This document shows positions 24,905 through 36,380 of a DNA stretch of 64,000 nucleotides, in pieces. Origin of the DNA: Ottelia alismoides. Taxonomy: Eukaryota > Streptophyta > Magnoliopsida > Alismatales > Hydrocharitaceae. The translations under genes and the position numbers were made by a program. Position 1 is the first letter of the stretch; every line of letters begins with the position of its first letter. The stretch spans positions 2,728,001 to 2,792,000 of the forward strand of contig JAZKJV010008882.1 in the NCBI GenBank assembly GCA_037367405.1. Direction: 5' to 3'. The notes under the pieces were generated by a model. The model ran no database searches. It was not told the origin of the DNA and saw nothing but the letters and a program-made list of their open reading frames with translations.

Positions 24905-26814
24905 TGATATTTACGTAAAAAAATGTGTTATTTAAGTACAATGTAAGATGTACAGAGCAATTCAAATAACAACACTCTTGTTTCATGTCACACGAATTTA
25001 ATTCCATGATACATGAGTTTAATGATATTATTTTGTTTTTTATAATTTTTCTAATAACAACGACAATAACAATATTGTTGGTAAGGTTTTAAGAAGGTAT
25101 CAAGATTAATGCCATGATAGCAGTAATCGAAGCTAAATGCTACGGCTAACGATGGGAGCCACTTCTAGAGTCTAATTATCATAGGCTTAAAGAAGGCCAA
25201 CGCCTTCTGGAGGTGTGCAGTTCAAGGAACTGCTTGAGGAAAAAGATAAGTCATCTACTGTTGTAGCTACACTGTCATCATGTTTAAAGACCGCTTGTGA
25301 CAGCGGTAAAGCCATCAAAGTCATTTAAGGATTTAACAATTAAGACAACTTTAATCATTAAACAAATCAAGGGTATGTATACATATTCTGAAATTGCTAA
25401 GGCATGTGTGTGCAACTATGGCAATGTAGTGTCATTGTGCAAGTGTTATATTTGTAAGGGGCATATGTGCAAGTACAGAAGATTCTAGGGGTATAAGTGA
25501 AAAATACAAGATTGTTAAGGCATATATAAAAATATGGAAAACTTTAAGAGTATATATATGTAATTATGGCTTCAACGAATGATTTTGGAAGGAGTACCTT
25601 TCGTGTGCATGTTTATAGGAATTATTAGTCGTATAATGATAATATATGAGAACAAGTTAGTATCTTATGCAATAATATAATTATGCAAATTTTATAGATG
25701 TATTGATAACTGATTGCTTAGAAGAGGTTATGATTTCTAACAGTTTAAAATAGCACAGAGAGACGTGTTTTTCCGCAGTAGCTGGCTCGACCCCAACTCC
25801 GTACATACTGAGCGTTAGGCTCATAACATGTGTTGTTTTTTTCCGGGGAACACAAGGTTTGACTTACTTGCTAGTTCATGGCAATTAATACGTCATCCTG
25901 AAGTTGAACCGGTATCGATCATTGATGGATCGGTTATGAAAGGATGTCTTATGCCCATTGGAACATTTGTTATGCTACTATAATTGTTAGACCTTTCATG
26001 TTGAGTAAACCATAGTTAAACTATTATATCTCTCTGCTCATTGATTACCATGCATGACTCGGCAACGGTTCGGTTGTGCGATCACATGTCGCATGCTTCC
26101 GATGGTCCGCAAGGCCGTTCCGTTACACTAGCTAGACAAACAAAAAAATAGAATCCATTGGTCATGTAACCTTGCACCATCTTTCTTCTCTCCTCCCTAC
26201 ATTCCACACACCCCCCCCCCCCCCCATGTGGATTCGATTCTCCAAACCGTCTCTCAATTGAAATCGCTTGGGTTGGAGCAGATGGTGCGTTCAACATGGT
26301 GCAGGTGCCCCACCTCGGCTTGGTCCAAAATGGAGCACTACATAGGAGTATCAGGGGTTTGATTTGATTTCACAACATGTCGTGGGACTTTTCTTCTCCG
26401 AAGAACTGATGTCGTAGAAGGCAGCGGTGGCAGGCGGTGCATGTGAAGACCGAGGATAGAGGCTGAGCACAATGCCGGTTGTGGGGGAGATCCAAGGTGT
26501 GTTTTAATAAGTGGCACCACCTCCTAAAATGGTGCCAACTTGGACTTAAAGGTGCTTAGACTTTTACCACATATGAGGATGGCGACGGAGGTGAGAATGC
26601 AAACGAAATACATCGGCCACAGTGGTCGACAATAGGGTGGGGGCATGGTGGGCAGGACTGCTCATCGTGATTGGAGATGCTAATGGCTATCAACGGCAGT
26701 GGTGCCTGCCATCAGTCATGAGAGATGTTGGAGCTAAGGCCCCATCGTCGAGATCAAGGCTGAAGTGGTGGCAGCGTCCCGATTTTGCAACTTTTACCAC
26801 CAAGGCCAAGGCGG
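24905..26814. other. region without recognisable gene
   Basis: About 1.9 kb, AT-rich to about 26000 and GC-richer after. A poly-C run sits at about 26210-26225. Short frames show no domain. The last nine bases (26806-26814, CCAAGGCGG) are the left target duplication of the MULE that follows. Confidence 0.6.
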
Positions 26815-26994
26815 GAAGTAAATTCTCTGAGGGGTACCTGTGGAATCTTATTCCACAGGACCCCCAGGCGAACATTTATTTTGTTAAGTGCCCTAAGGAA
26901 GCCGTGACCTCAAGTTACGGCTTCCATAGAAGGAAGCCGTCACTTGAAGTCACGGCTTCCACTAAAGGAAGCCGTGACTTCAAGTCACGGCTTA
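26815..26994 (+). repeat. left terminal inverted repeat of the MULE with three palindromes
   Basis: Contains GTGGAATCTTATTCCAC-type self-complementary sequence near 26839-26857, then three ~29-bp palindromes at 26897-26925, 26932-26960 and 26967-26994. Each has GGAAGCCGT and ACGGCTTCC arms around a GACTTGAAGTC-like centre. The third has a damaged last arm. Confidence 0.9.
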
Positions 26995-27237
26995 CTCAGT
27001 TACCAGAACAGACAAGTCCCCACCCATTGTGGTGGAGACTTGTCTAATTAGGACATGCAAAAAAATTGATTGTGGAGGTTTTGTTTCAGCTTAAAACGTA
27101 ACATAAACACATACATCAAACATAACACATATCCATTGATCGAAAGAAGAGATACGTAGGACATAAGAATGTTTTCATTCCATATACTAGTGAATATACA
27201 TTGTGATAGAAATAAGGTCCACTAATTTACAAATACA

Positions 27238-29825
27238 TTACACTCGTTTCCTTCTACGAAATACTCTAAGTTTTGGTGGCCTCTCGTCAGATTCATGGGG
27301 TAGCGACTCATGCTGCAGTTGGCTTGAGGGCATGATCTGGCTAGCTTCATCAATCTGTGAGAGCATAGATCCATCGTGTGCCTCCTTATCGTCCATATGA
27401 AGCACTGGGAGCGGAGAACATCGTGAAGGGCCAGCGTCAGAAGGACCCCTCTCCTTCACCGGGGCAGCTGGTGTGGATGGGCTAGTAGGGATGGCAATGT
27501 CCTAGAAAGGAGTCCGAAAATCGTCAATAGTAGATGCTCTGACTTGTCTCCTCGGACCACCTCTAGCTCCTGATCTTTCGCGTCCGCGTCCATGTCCTCG
27601 TCCACGGGCCCTGCTGGTAGGAGTGGGGTCCTCGGAAACCCCTTCTTCATTCCCGGCAGCTTCCTCATCATCATCTGGCCCATCTCTAAATTGTCGCTCT
27701 ATGGCTTCTAGTAGTCGCCGCTCAAAATCAACCGCCAAAAATACCACACGTTCTGGATCATCCCTTACTAGATGGATGTCTCCAAACCTCGACACCTGCA
27801 AAATGAGACTGTTAGAGTCATATTCCTTCTATGTTGAGAATGAAATGTTAATGTAATTATTACCCACAACAAAGTCCATCATACACTCGTGTCTACCAAT
27901 AAACCGTCGGGTGATACGGTTGTACCAACTCATGTATTCATCTGTCACCCTATCTCCTCCTGGAACTATGGGTACCGTCTCCACAATGTAATCTCTCATG
28001 CGCTCCCACATCCCCAAGAAGTTGGCGTGGAATTGAATCCAATCTACGTTGATCTTCCCTCGCAGATCTATCGAGTGGAGCTTCGGACATGTGTTGCATG
28101 GGCCTGGGATCCCCTGAACTGCTCCAAATTGTCGTAGCACACGATCCGGAGTGTACAACTCAACCAAACAGAAATGAATCAGCGGGACTCGTGTGACATG
28201 AAGATCCGGTGCTTCCAAGCAGTACATAGGAAGCATCTGTATCACATCTGCAGTGTACGGCCTCCAAACAACCTGCGAAAATAGGTAGAATTTTATTAGA
28301 TATCTAGGGCAAATACATATGAATTTAAGATGTTTAAACTCTTACCTGTGAAGCTGTCTGAAGGTCAAATGCATCTCGAAATGGACGCACGACATGTGTT
28401 GGCTCTGTAGTGACATCAAACTGAGCTCGCCAACGGCATTCTAAGGGACTTCCCCCCACTCGGGCCTTCGGTGAATAGTGGGGGCTATGTGGGGAAAATG
28501 TTCCCATGCCCATACCTGTAATAGGACCAAAGGCCCACATATCTCTATTGCTTCTGCCTTGGATGCTATGCACAACTGTCTGTAGAGAAAAGCGAGGCAA
28601 GCACATCCCCAAGAAAACTGTCCACATGCCTCCAAGTCCAAAGGTTCCCCACAGATATCGGTAACGGTTCCTGGAATTGATGTCTCCAACGCACAAAACA
28701 AGTACGACAACTCATTGTAGGAAGCCGCCCAATCACCGTACACTGTCTCTATTCCCTTTCTCCTAGCATCCCATATCCTCCGACGACTCACCATGTACCC
28801 GAACTCGTCAGAAATAGATTGCTGCAGGTACGAAACCTTCACTGTTGGTGAAATCTTGATTTGATTCAGGAATTTATGTGCCATGAAGTTGCAATCAAGT
28901 TGAGGGTGGTCTTGGTTTGCTACGCGGTGCAAGCAGGTATGTGGTGCATCTAATTTTGAAATCACAAAGAGGCCATCAAGTGGGCGACGATGTCCACGCA
29001 AACGCCAAAGGCAACCCCTGCTCTTCTCGCTACAGTAAATAACCCATAAGTGACGATCAGATTCGTGCACCTCAAAATTGTAATGATGCTTGATGTGAAA
29101 TAACTTGATCGAATAAATCAAGTCTTCCTTGTACTTGAAGGTCATCACATTTCTTAGCTCATCTGAACTTCCCATTCCAACGTGAATTCTCATCACGTAT
29201 CACCATTACGGATGTAACCATCACCGCCTCGTGTGTTATAAAAGGGAATATCAGACTTAACATGCACCGTCTCATTCTCATAGTTCAACATTTCATCATC
29301 ATCATTTTCCATTTCATCATCAGTGTTCTGTGGGGTATCCTCCATCATACGATCAATCTCGAGATCGTGATCCTCCCCTATAGTGTACATGGGGTCATTC
29401 AGAGAGGGCCCCAAAGGTTGGGGAACAACATGTGCTCTTGGAGTCGTCGCAGCAGCCTGACGTATACACATAGGATCTCTTGTGCATACAAGGTCAGTAA
29501 ATAGAACGGGTTTGTAGGAGCTTACCATCATATCAACGTAGTTCAAAACATTGGCAATGTCACCATCATACTCCACATCAACCAAAAAGGTCTCATTATT
29601 CTCTGTCATCCTGTGAAACACACGTAACTCTGAACCATTGGTTAGGTCAAGACGAAATGATTTTGCAATCATCTCGACCAATCCATTGAATGTCAAACCC
29701 ATCCCAATTTTTATGGGTTTCACCCGACCACCCTCGTATCGGACTTCTTTGTCCACCTTACAAATCTTCCCACCAACATGGCACAAGCACAACACTTCCA
29801 TTGCTTCGACTATATTGAACAACAT
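27238..29825 (-). pseudogene. MULE gene: MuDR N-terminal region fused to the C-terminal half of a plant mobile domain
   Basis: Exon 1 (29825-28346): an N-terminal PB1-like module (MEVLCLCHVGGKICKVD), an acidic linker, a frame change near 29195, then a MuDR-type DNA-binding region (about 29175-28680) with C-x-GCLWRLR and a following PHTC zinc pattern and DARRKGIETVYGDWAASY. Where the DDE transposase core should follow, the frame passes at about 28660 into PMD sequence: SWGCACLAFLYRQLC, GPLVLLQVWAWE, then after a shift at a C6 run (28452-28457) LECRWRAQF. Intron 28273-28345 (GT-AG, phase 0). Exon 2 (28272-27868): VVWRPYTADV, PLIHFCLVELYTPDRVLRQFG, DWIQFHANFLGMW. Intron 27796-27867. Exon 3 (27795-27238): RG-rich tail with an in-frame TAG at 27502-27504, ending RRRKRV. 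PMD is known in plant MAIN/MAIL proteins and in some transposons. Two shifts and one stop argue against full function. Confidence 0.82.
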
Positions 29826-30149
29826 GAGTAATTAAATTATATGGCTTACACAAAATTGAAATAAAAAAGTTAAAAAACACAATTTTTTTGAGAAGCAAGT
29901 TAAAAAACATAATGCTAGGGTTCACTCACAGTGGGTGAGATAGAGGACCTCTAAAAGAGGAATGAGAGGACGTGACGGCACGGGAGGGGGCGTGCACGCG
30001 TAGAGAGCGTCGGGGACGGGTGTAACGGCGGGGGGAGCTCACAAATGGAGGAGGAGGAGGGAGGCTTGCTGCGGCTGGAGAAGGGCGGAGGAACTCGCAA
30101 GGGAGGGAGGTTCTATTCGCGTGGTGGGGGCTGTGGGTATATTGGACCT

Positions 30150-30330
30150 GAAGCCGTGACTTGAAGTCACGGCTTCCTTGAGTGGAAGCCGTGACTTGAA
30201 GTCACGGCTTCCTTCTATGGAAGTCGTGACTTGAGGTCACGGCTTCCTTAGAGCACTTAACAAAATATATCTTCGCCTGGGGGTCCCGTGGAATAAGATT
30301 CCACGAGTACCCCTCAAGTGAATTTTTCTC
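30150..30330 (-). repeat. right terminal inverted repeat of the MULE with three palindromes
   Basis: Palindromes at 30150-30177, 30184-30212 and 30219-30247, with the same GGAAGCCGTGAC / GTCACGGCTTCC arms as at the left end, then the inverted copy of the outer repeat to 30330. Two of the three are nearly perfect. Confidence 0.9.
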
Positions 30331-30339
30331 CCAAGGCGG

Positions 30340-30620
30340 TGATGTTCGGAGTTCCTGTACTCAAGGGGTAGGGGGCCGGAGGTCCTAGGCATGAAGGGTA
30401 ATAGACTGGAGATCTGGGCACGAGTAGGAGATGACAAGAGGTGCTAGGTGCAAGTGAGAAAGGGATCAGAGGTCTGGGTGCAATGGGGAGGGGGTTGGAA
30501 ATTTAGGCGCAAGGAGGAGGGGGCCAAAGGTCATGGGCATTAGGAGGGGGCAGAGGCTGAGCATGAGGGGGAGGGGACCCGGAGGTCCTATGCATGAGGG
30601 GGGTGGTGAAGTCGAGCGAC
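30340..30620. repeat. degenerate purine-rich minisatellite beside the MULE
   Basis: From about 30365 to 30605 units of roughly 35-45 bp recur with a GGAGGTC-x-TGGGCATGAGG-x-AGGGG pattern, about six or seven times, all diverged. No coding content on either strand that I trust. Confidence 0.6.
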
Positions 30621-32772
30621 GAGGGGAAGGGGTTGGTGTTGGGGATGGCCGACGAAGATGGATGGGGAAAGGGATGTGAGGAGGAGGGGGAAGGTGGGCA
30701 TCGTTTTGTAAATTTGACAAAGAAATACGGCGACGTGCTCCTTTTTTTAATGGAATCTGATTAAGTTTAACGATTAAATGGATGGGAGTTAACCACATCG
30801 TCTATGGTATAGGGGTTCACAACTTTACAAGGTCCAGTGAATAATAATGATATTTGTAGGGTCGACAAGGTAATTTATAAAGATTTTAGGGTTTGTGAGG
30901 TAAAAATCTCTATGCCTTGGATAGTTGCATATTATATGAATACACTAAATGTGTTTGATTCTTAACAACAATATCGTGAATCGTTGGAGAAGGAGGTCGT
31001 GTTTTTTCTCCCCCGAGTTCTTAAAGCTCAATCTTGTTGGGTTCTCATTTCAACTTTTTACTAGATTTTTAAAGCTCTACTTGGCAGAATAGCCATTTAC
31101 ATTGATATTCATATGTGATATTTACACTCTAACAATGAGTAATTTCGTAATTATACTCATAACCCCACATAATCACGAATTACAACCAAGACCCTGAATA
31201 AATGCTCCATTTTACACCCATAACATTCTGTTAGTTTATTTCATTAACTCAAACATATGACTAAGTTAATCTAACCAATCCATGATCTAATGCTAGGATT
31301 AACTAAAATTTAAAAAAAGAAAAGAGAAAGAAAAATATCCCACCCGTCCTCTTCCAACTCCCGCCCCCCTCCCCTCAAGTCGACCACCTCCTCTTACCCC
31401 TCCCTCGATCTCCCCAACATCCCGGTTGTACCTCGATGTCGTCGAGGAACCTGCACGTATGCATGACTGACGTGTACGGAAATCCTTACGTTAATTTTGT
31501 GGAATTAACGATTAAAATGTTGAAGTTTTTGTAGCCAAAATTCTAATGATTCATCAACAATGATCACACCAAGAAATGATATGAAGAATCAAGTCTCAAT
31601 GCGATCAAAATTTATTTATTTTACTTGGTAAGTCTCAAGGTCGAACTTAGGGAGGTACTATGTGGGTTTAAGATTAATAATTAAATAATATAAGAAAATA
31701 TATTTTTAAAGAGAAGAAGAATATTGTTTGGTGTTTTTATCTTTTTCAGTTTTTTGTAGAATATAATTTTAAATGATTTAATTAATTCAAAAAGAAATAT
31801 GCTTCATAAATTTTGCAAAATAATTTTAATGCAAGAAAATAATGTTATGCTAAGTGGTGAGAAATAAATAGAAGCACTATTTTTGTCATTTTTAAATGAT
31901 GGAATAATATGATGTAAAGTGACAAATGTGGAGCATCAAGCCAAGTCAATTAATCCAAGTAGCCTCCCCTTATTTAATCTCGTAGATAATTTATCATTAA
32001 CATCAAATTAATCTCCACAATAAATGTACCCGAATTAATGCACAAATTAATGACCAATGAAATTAATGAATGAGAATAAGGATGCTCAAAGTGAACAAAA
32101 TGAACCCTTCATTTATTAATGCTCAGAAATGTCTCCAATAATGAAATTTATAGTTTTATATGAAAGACAACCATATATGGATCAAAATGACACCAAGAAC
32201 GTGAAAATCCGATAAATAATGCTCAAGTTATGATCAACTGAAGTTTAGGGATTATAATGTAAACAAAATAACAAAAGTTCTTACATTTATACCCTTGATA
32301 AGGATCATTCTACAATTCTACAAAGTCAGTGAGCTCTTTATGCAATTTACCCAAGTGGGGATGCAAGTAAAATTCCTCTGGAGTTGGAAGGCAGCTCTGC
32401 AAATAGCCAGGTCACGTACGGCGTGCGTGACCAGGTTCTGCCTGGATTTATGGAGACGATGAGGGGTACGGTTGTAATTTTGCCACCACACATATGTGTA
32501 TCACATGAGAGGATCCGAGGCTAGGTCAACTCAGGTCGAGCTTCCATGTTGACGTCATTTCGGGCTTCGCCGCTAAGGAGGAAGGAGGTTTAGACATTTG
32601 GCTCGGAGGAGATCTAATCATTGATGAAGCCTGATCTGACGGTTGATGTCTGGCAAAGATCAACAGGTCTGATATGATATGTTCTTTATCATAGGGTGCT
32701 TATAGATTGATCCTGGAGTTGAGAAGGTTTAGGAGGAGACGTTGCAATGATTGGTGAAAGACGGTATATATA
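30621..32772. other. region without recognisable gene
   Basis: About 2.1 kb, mostly AT-rich with a GC-rich patch at about 31345-31450. I see no domain, terminal repeat or RNA gene. It ends in a TA-rich stretch that is the target of the first MITE. Confidence 0.6.
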
Positions 32773-33131
32773 GAGGAATGGGAGCCTACTTTGTGAAGTA
32801 GGTAACCTAACCTACTTCACATCTATTGAAAAATATCACCGTGGATTTTCATAACTATATCACTGTAATATGTCATTTAAATTTCATCAGAAACGGAGAC
32901 CTCTACAGCTTCCATCCAGACAGTCATTTTTTAACGGTCACAGATTTGCTGTATTTTACATGTTCTGGATGGAGGCCGTAGGAGTCTCTATTGATGAAAT
33001 TTGAATGACATATTAGACGGATATAATTATGAAAATCTACGGTGTCATTTTTCAAAAAAATAAAAAAATTACGAAAAATGGATGAGAAGTAGGTAAGGTT
33101 ACCTACTTCACAAAGTAGGCTCCCTTTCCTC
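32773..33131. mobile_element. fold-back MITE 1
   Basis: The ends are long inverted copies: GAGGAATGGGAGCCTAC at left against GAGGAAAGGGAGCCTAC read inward from the right, continuing through TTTGTGAAGTAGGTAACCT. Almost the whole 359 bp folds on itself. It is flanked by TATATATA-type sequence on both sides, consistent with an 8-9 bp target duplication but not provable in a TA repeat. No coding capacity. Confidence 0.8.
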
Positions 33132-33145
33132 ATATATATATATAT

Positions 33146-33493
33146 GGGGAAATCGGGGCTGCCCCCACCCCATTTTTGTAAAATTATTTTATTTTTTTGG
33201 AAAAATATCACCATGTACATTCATCCCTATATCCCTCTTATATGTCATTCGAATTTCGTCAGAAACAGAAACTCCTACGACCTCCATCCATATGTCATTT
33301 TTCTAACGGTTGCAGGATTTTTTAAATCGACCATGTCTGGATGGAGGCCGTAGGAGTCTGTTTCTGACGAAATTCGAATGACATATAGGAGGGATATAGG
33401 GATGAATATACATGTTGATATTTTTCAAAAAAATTAAAAAAAATTCCTAAAAAATGGGGAGGAGCAGCCAACAGGGGCAGTCCCATCAACCCC
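33146..33493. mobile_element. fold-back MITE 2, related to MITE 1
   Basis: 348 bp with inverted GGGG-x-CTGCCCC ends and long internal inverted arms, for example AATTCGAATGACATATAGGA (near 33368) against its complement near 33235. The inner arms are recognisably similar to those of MITE 1, but the outermost 30 bp differ. Flanked by TATATATAT and TATATATAA. Confidence 0.78.
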
Positions 33494-34089
33494 TATATAT
33501 AATATAGTTTTCAAATAAAACCTTAATATGTTCTTCTTTTTCCTGTGCAGAACAATGATTTTTCCCCTTGTCAATGTTTTGTGCGATTTATTTTTCACAT
33601 GTACAAATCTATGCTTTGTTGGATATGATCCAAGCGATTGTTTGTTAAGAGAACGAAAGAAACATACAAGCCACAAAGCTTGACATTTTACGTGTAGAAT
33701 TCTTCTCCACGGAAACAAAAGAATCACTGGAGAGATCTTATTGCTCACCGATGGCTAGGGTAATCCTCGCTTTCTTAATTCAAGCAAGAAAGGATGTCTT
33801 ACATCGAAACACAAGCATTAATAGTTTGGGACAATGAAACATGCACAATTGGACAACACAAGTATTTATAATAGTTGGTCTTTGCTTTCACTACTTGCAC
33901 CACACTCACTTCTTTTTCATGAAATTCATTCGATGTATAATGACAATAGTTGATACATTCATTGATGGAAATTTATTTATCTCTCACTCTTTCCCACCAT
34001 ACTTACGGAGCATTATTTTTTTATAGAAAAATTACGAAGGATATTAACACATCAGATAAATGCAATTCACGGTAGTCTATCACAAGAAA
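33494..34089. other. region without recognisable gene
   Basis: About 600 bp between MITE 2 and the 3' edge of the minus-strand copia relic. Short frames only, no motif. Confidence 0.55.
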
Positions 34090-34094
34090 TTGCT

Positions 34095-35092
34095 CACAGC
34101 ATATGATATATCTGGCCTAGTAACAGCGATATAGAGTAATTTTCCCACTAAACTTTTGTATTGTGTTGCATCTTCAGACGCTGGATCAGTAAATGCTAAA
34201 TATTTTCTCACTTCTGCAGGGATGCCAGATGGCTTGCATCCAAGAAGTCCTGCCTCAGTTAGAATATCGAGGCAATACTTTCTTTGTGAAAGATGGAGCC
34301 CCTCTATTGTGCGTATTACTTCGATGTCAAGAAAATAACGAAGTTGCCCAAGATCTTTCTGACAAAGACCTTCTGGAGGAAGGTCTTGGTCTCCTGAATA
34401 CCATCTATATCATCTCCTATGATAACCATATCATCAACATAGACAGCAAGGATGATCGTGCCAGTAGACCGTCGTCTAACAAAGGCTGAGTAGTCAGATG
34501 TTGTCCTCTGAAAACCTATTGTGTTGATCTCCGTAGTGAGCCTGCCAAACCATGCTCTTGGGCTCTGCTTCAGGCCATAAATGGCCTTACGTAGTCGAAA
34601 TACATGCTCCCCCTCGACTACATACCCCGACGGTTGCATCATGTAGACCTCCTCCTCAAGATCACCATAAAGAAAGGCATTCTTCACATCAAGTTGATAA
34701 ATGGGCCAAGCCTTGTTGGCCGCAATAAAGAGAGTGGTGTGTATCGACCCCATTCTGGCAACAGGTGAGAAGGTCTCAAAATAATCAACTCCAAATGTTT
34801 GTGTGAAACCTTTGGCAACAAGTCTGGCTTTCAACCTATTAATAGAACTATCAGGCGACTGTTTGGTCGTGAAGAACCGTCGACAAGCTACAGGGCAAAC
34901 TCCCAGGGGGCACGACACAAGATCCCACGTGCCCCAGGAGGTAAGTGCCTCCATCTCCTCATCCATGGCTTGTCGCCAACTATGATCCTGCATTGCACTA
35001 AAATAATCTCTTGGAATAGAAATGGCATTCAAAGCATATGTAAATCTCTTGTCATAGCTAGATAAACCATCTGTAGAAGTAAAATGTGACAT
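34095..35092 (-). pseudogene. copia reverse transcriptase (element D)
   Basis: Read right to left: AMQDHSWRQAMDEEMEAL, then [52 protein letters not shown] and the catalytic AVYVDDMVIIGDD at about 34425-34455. The 258-codon frame runs open from 35092 to a stop at 34316. After a shift the palm/connection continues (RKYCLDILTEAGLLGCKPS, KLLYIAVTRPDISYAVS) to about 34095. A segment equivalent to YKWVFTIK is altered (RRFFTTKQ). The catalytic Asp pair is present, but the frame is broken. Confidence 0.88.
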
Positions 35093-35196
35093 GGGGTGGT
35101 ACGTACATTGCCATTTTGCTTGCGTAGAGATATAGGAAGCTCCCCAGGTACATCCAGGATAGCAGTGGTGGGAGCACTCGAAGTGGTCATATCATC

Positions 35197-35745
35197 CTAC
35201 ATAAAAGGGACAGGCAAAAGTACAAACACTTGTGTAGAAGGTATAGAGGCACACTGGTGAGTATAGACGATTGGCGAAGGAGGGAGGTACAGAGGAATGT
35301 CACTCACAGTCTGTGTGAAATAACTTGTTTGCTCAAAGAAGGTGACATCAACAGACACATAGTCTTGATGTCCAATAGGATCATAGCAGCGATAGCCTTT
35401 CTGGGTACGAGAGCACCCAAGAAAGACGCATTTGATGGCAAGAGAAGATAATTTGTCAGTTGCATGAAAGTTATGAACAAAGGCAATACAACCAAAAATT
35501 TGTAGAGGTATGGGGAAAAAAGACTCAATAGGGTAAAGTAAGGAAAATGGAATTGCCCCTTTGAGAACAGATGAAGGAACACGATTGATGAGAAACAATG
35601 CAGTAAGGATAGCATCTCTCCAATATTGTTTAGGAACACTCATTTGACTAAGAAGAGATCTGGAAACATTTAACAAGTGTCGGATTTTCCTCAACTATAC
35701 CATTCTGTTGTGAGGTATATGGACATGATGTTTGGCAACGTTCTC
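35197..35745 (-). pseudogene. copia integrase C-terminal part (element D)
   Basis: An open stretch from 35694 to 35197 reads LLNVSRSLLSQM, YWRDAILTALFLINRVPSSVL, FGCIAFVHN, KCVFLGCSRTQKGYRCYDP and DVTFFEQTSYF, the conserved end of copia integrase and the spacer before RT. Just upstream (35745-35695) the PYTSQQNG-like lead-in is shifted. The integrase catalytic core, zinc finger, protease and gag zinc knuckle are missing: gag ends near 35800 and this segment starts at once. Confidence 0.85.
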
Positions 35746-35796
35746 TGTTGAAGGTAAGATGGGAGGTCGGGCAGCGTAAGTCTCGAGCTTCTCTAG

Positions 35797-36380
35797 TCAG
35801 CCAAGGATGGCCTTCATTGTTGGCAGTGTGTCTGATATAGGAAATTGCTCCTTCGCTGCATGGTATCTAGAATGCAGGCCATCAAGGAAGAAGTATACAT
35901 GCCAATCAGAACATTCTTGTATCTGTTTAGCGCAACATGAGGGCTGGAATATTGCAAGCTTTTCATACATGTTGGAGAGATGCATGTAGTACTCGATGAG
36001 GGTGGAATCACCCTGAAATGCCGACCAGATTCACCTATAAATGTCTGCAAGGCGTGACTTTATCTTCTTTTGGGAGTATGTTTGCTCGAGATCCTCCCAC
36101 ATTTCCTTGGGCGTATTTTTGTAAAGAAGATTTAAGGTAATGTGAGCCTCAACACTGTTGGTCATCCAGTTGATAATCAAATAGTTATTAGTCTACCAGT
36201 TGTCATACTCTTTGTCCTTTTCATCTAAAGGATCTTTAATCAAAATATAGAGTTTCCTCTGACCATCAATGAACATCATAAAAGATCGAGACCAGAGCAC
36301 ATAATTTTCTGTGCCGTTAGTTTGATAATAGTGCCTTGTGCCATAATATTCGTGGCCAAGGGCTTTGTCTCGGTAGATGA
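35797..36380 (-). pseudogene. copia gag (UBN2-type), element D
   Basis: On the minus strand in several frames: a WSRSF/MVRG-like start region, then W-x-LITIWLINWM, TPKEMWEDLEQTYSQKK, then in the open part MHLSNMYEKLAIFQPSC and FFLDGLHSRYHAAKEQF. These are features of the plant copia gag family (UBN2 / retrotran_gag). Frame shifts and stops are frequent. The zinc-knuckle end is absent. Confidence 0.75.

Larger units (their letters stand above)
26815..30330 (-). mobile_element. complete Mutator-like element (MULE) with TIRs and 9-bp target duplication
   Basis: Flanked by CCAAGGCGG at both 26806-26814 and 30331-30339, the 9-bp duplication typical of MULEs. Termini are inverted copies of about 180 bp: GAAGTAAATTC at left against GAGAAAAATTC read inward from the right, then a shared GAGGGGTAC and GTGGAATCTTATTCCAC. 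Each terminal repeat ends with three palindromes. The 3.5-kb element carries one interrupted minus-strand gene (29825-27238) that lacks the transposase catalytic core, so it could move only with help from another MULE. The perfect target duplication suggests modest age. Confidence 0.92.

Noticed and set aside
26208..26225. Poly-C tract
   Set aside because: Simple homopolymer without structure around it.
26622..27047. 141-codon frame crossing the left end of the MULE
   Set aside because: It runs across the target duplication and through the palindromes, so it cannot be an old gene.
30466..30798. 110-codon proline-rich minus-strand frame
   Set aside because: It is the translation of the purine-rich minisatellite; the repeats explain the composition.
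33841..34026. 61-codon hydrophobic frame suggesting a small membrane protein
   Set aside because: AT-rich region with no supporting start context, homologue or neighbour.
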